Origin: Pantoea sp. alder81
Lineage (GTDB): Bacteria > Pseudomonadota > Gammaproteobacteria > Enterobacterales > Enterobacteriaceae
Direction: 5' to 3'
NCBI RefSeq assembly: GCF_020179835.1
Contig: NZ_JAIUDA010000003.1
Span: forward strand, 372,001-436,000
Length of the DNA: 64,000 bases
Made by a program: the position numbers and the translations under genes. Shown here piece after piece: positions 63,761-64,000 of the stretch. The notes beneath the pieces are model-generated. The model worked only from the letters and a program-made list of their open reading frames with translations, ran no database searches and had not been told where the DNA came from. Position 1 is the stretch's first letter; every line of letters begins with the position of its first letter.

Positions 63761-63793
63761 CCCCGCGCAGATCCCCCTTTGCGCGGGGCTTTT
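63761..63793 (+). terminator. Terminator after the dehydrogenase gene
   Basis: CCCCGCGCA (63761-63769) and TGCGCGGGG (63780-63788) form the stem, followed by CTTTTC. Confidence 0.85.
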
Positions 63794-63821
63794 CATGGCA
63801 GTGCAGAGTGGTGACACCATT

Positions 63822-63845
63822 AACCGGCCCGCGAGCCGGTTTTTG
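63822..63845. terminator. Second hairpin, facing the MFS gene
   Basis: AACCGGC (63822-63828) and GCCGGTT (63835-63841) with a T-run to the right. It lies between convergent genes. Confidence 0.7.
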
Positions 63846-63852
63846 TTGGCGT

Positions 63853-64000
63853 TTATCCTGCGTTTTCGTTCTCCAGCTTCTGCCGCTTGCGCAGATGCGG
63901 GAAAATCGTCATCCAGACTGCCACCACCACTAGCGTGCCAATACCACCGAGCGCGGCCGCAGGTACGGCCCCCATCCACGCGGCCAGCATGCCTGACTCA
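63853..64000 (-). CDS. MFS transporter, C-terminal fragment at the window edge
   Basis: The stop lies at 63853-63855 and the frame runs to the window end, giving 49 residues. It reads GAVPAAALGGIGTLVVVAVW then MTIFPHLRKRQKLENENAG: a last membrane helix and a basic cytoplasmic tail as in major-facilitator exporters of the EntS type. The family is probable; the rest is outside. Confidence 0.65.
   Translation of the reverse strand, partial: ESGMLAAWMGAVPAAALGGIGTLVVVAVWMTIFPHLRKRQKLENENAG

Overview
The window is an enterobacterial chromosome segment, most likely from the Erwiniaceae (Pantoea/Erwinia type). The left third holds core genes close to their Escherichia coli homologues and partly in the same order: zapE/zapG-degQ-degS, then epmA-ecnB-ecnA-efp/epmB-yjeI-groL-groS-fxsA/aspA-dcuA-dsbD-yjdC. 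The genus is inferred from gene content and order; no search was run.

Positions 1-16,660 are core: cell-division factors, periplasmic serine proteases, the EF-P beta-lysylation system (epmA, efp, epmB), entericidins, the GroE chaperonin with a readable sigma-32 promoter, aspartase with its C4-dicarboxylate antiporter, DsbD, a TetR regulator, a 9-bp tandem repeat and tRNA-Phe. Two E. coli-type junctions are altered. The sugE-blc-ampC-frd block is absent between ecnB and epmA, and cutA is absent between dcuA and dsbD.

From 16,660 on the window is accessory and metabolic. 16.7-20.8 kb: a scar-like nested inverted repeat, a lone antitoxin, and an SDR / NanT-like symporter / RraA-like trio. 20.9-31.7 kb: a nitrogen-scavenging cluster with 5-oxoprolinase (pxpB, pxpC, pxpA), a polar-amino-acid ABC transporter split into two parts, an aminotransferase, an SDR, a biotinyl-like domain protein without its lysine, and a Nac-type LysR regulator whose upstream region carries an NtrC-type site and a sigma-54 promoter. 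31.7-47.6 kb: repeated pairings of Gfo/Idh/MocA dehydrogenases with TIM-barrel isomerases (IolE, IolH and Hyi types), with two LacI regulators, an orphan sugar-binding protein, a chemoreceptor and a sigma-54 activator divergent from a matching sigma-54 promoter. 47.7-53.4 kb: an SSS symporter / sialidase-fold protein / SDR operon, and a LysR / D-malate-tartrate dehydrogenase pair. 53.4-54.8 kb: an AT-rich type VI secretion islet (Hcp, DUF2778/Tlde1-type effector, candidate immunity protein). 54.9-63.8 kb: a sugar ABC importer with a MalK/UgpC-type ATPase, a GNAT enzyme, a ROK regulator, an N-acetylglucosamine-kinase-like protein and a Gfo/Idh dehydrogenase, probably for an amino sugar or its oligomers. 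The window ends inside an MFS transporter.

The strongest less expected signals are the two sigma-54 control regions (near 26.9-27.1 and 45.4-45.6 kb), the lysine-less biotinyl domain, the 79-bp tandem duplication at the end of an SDR gene whose four differences are all synonymous, and the compact T6SS effector islet.
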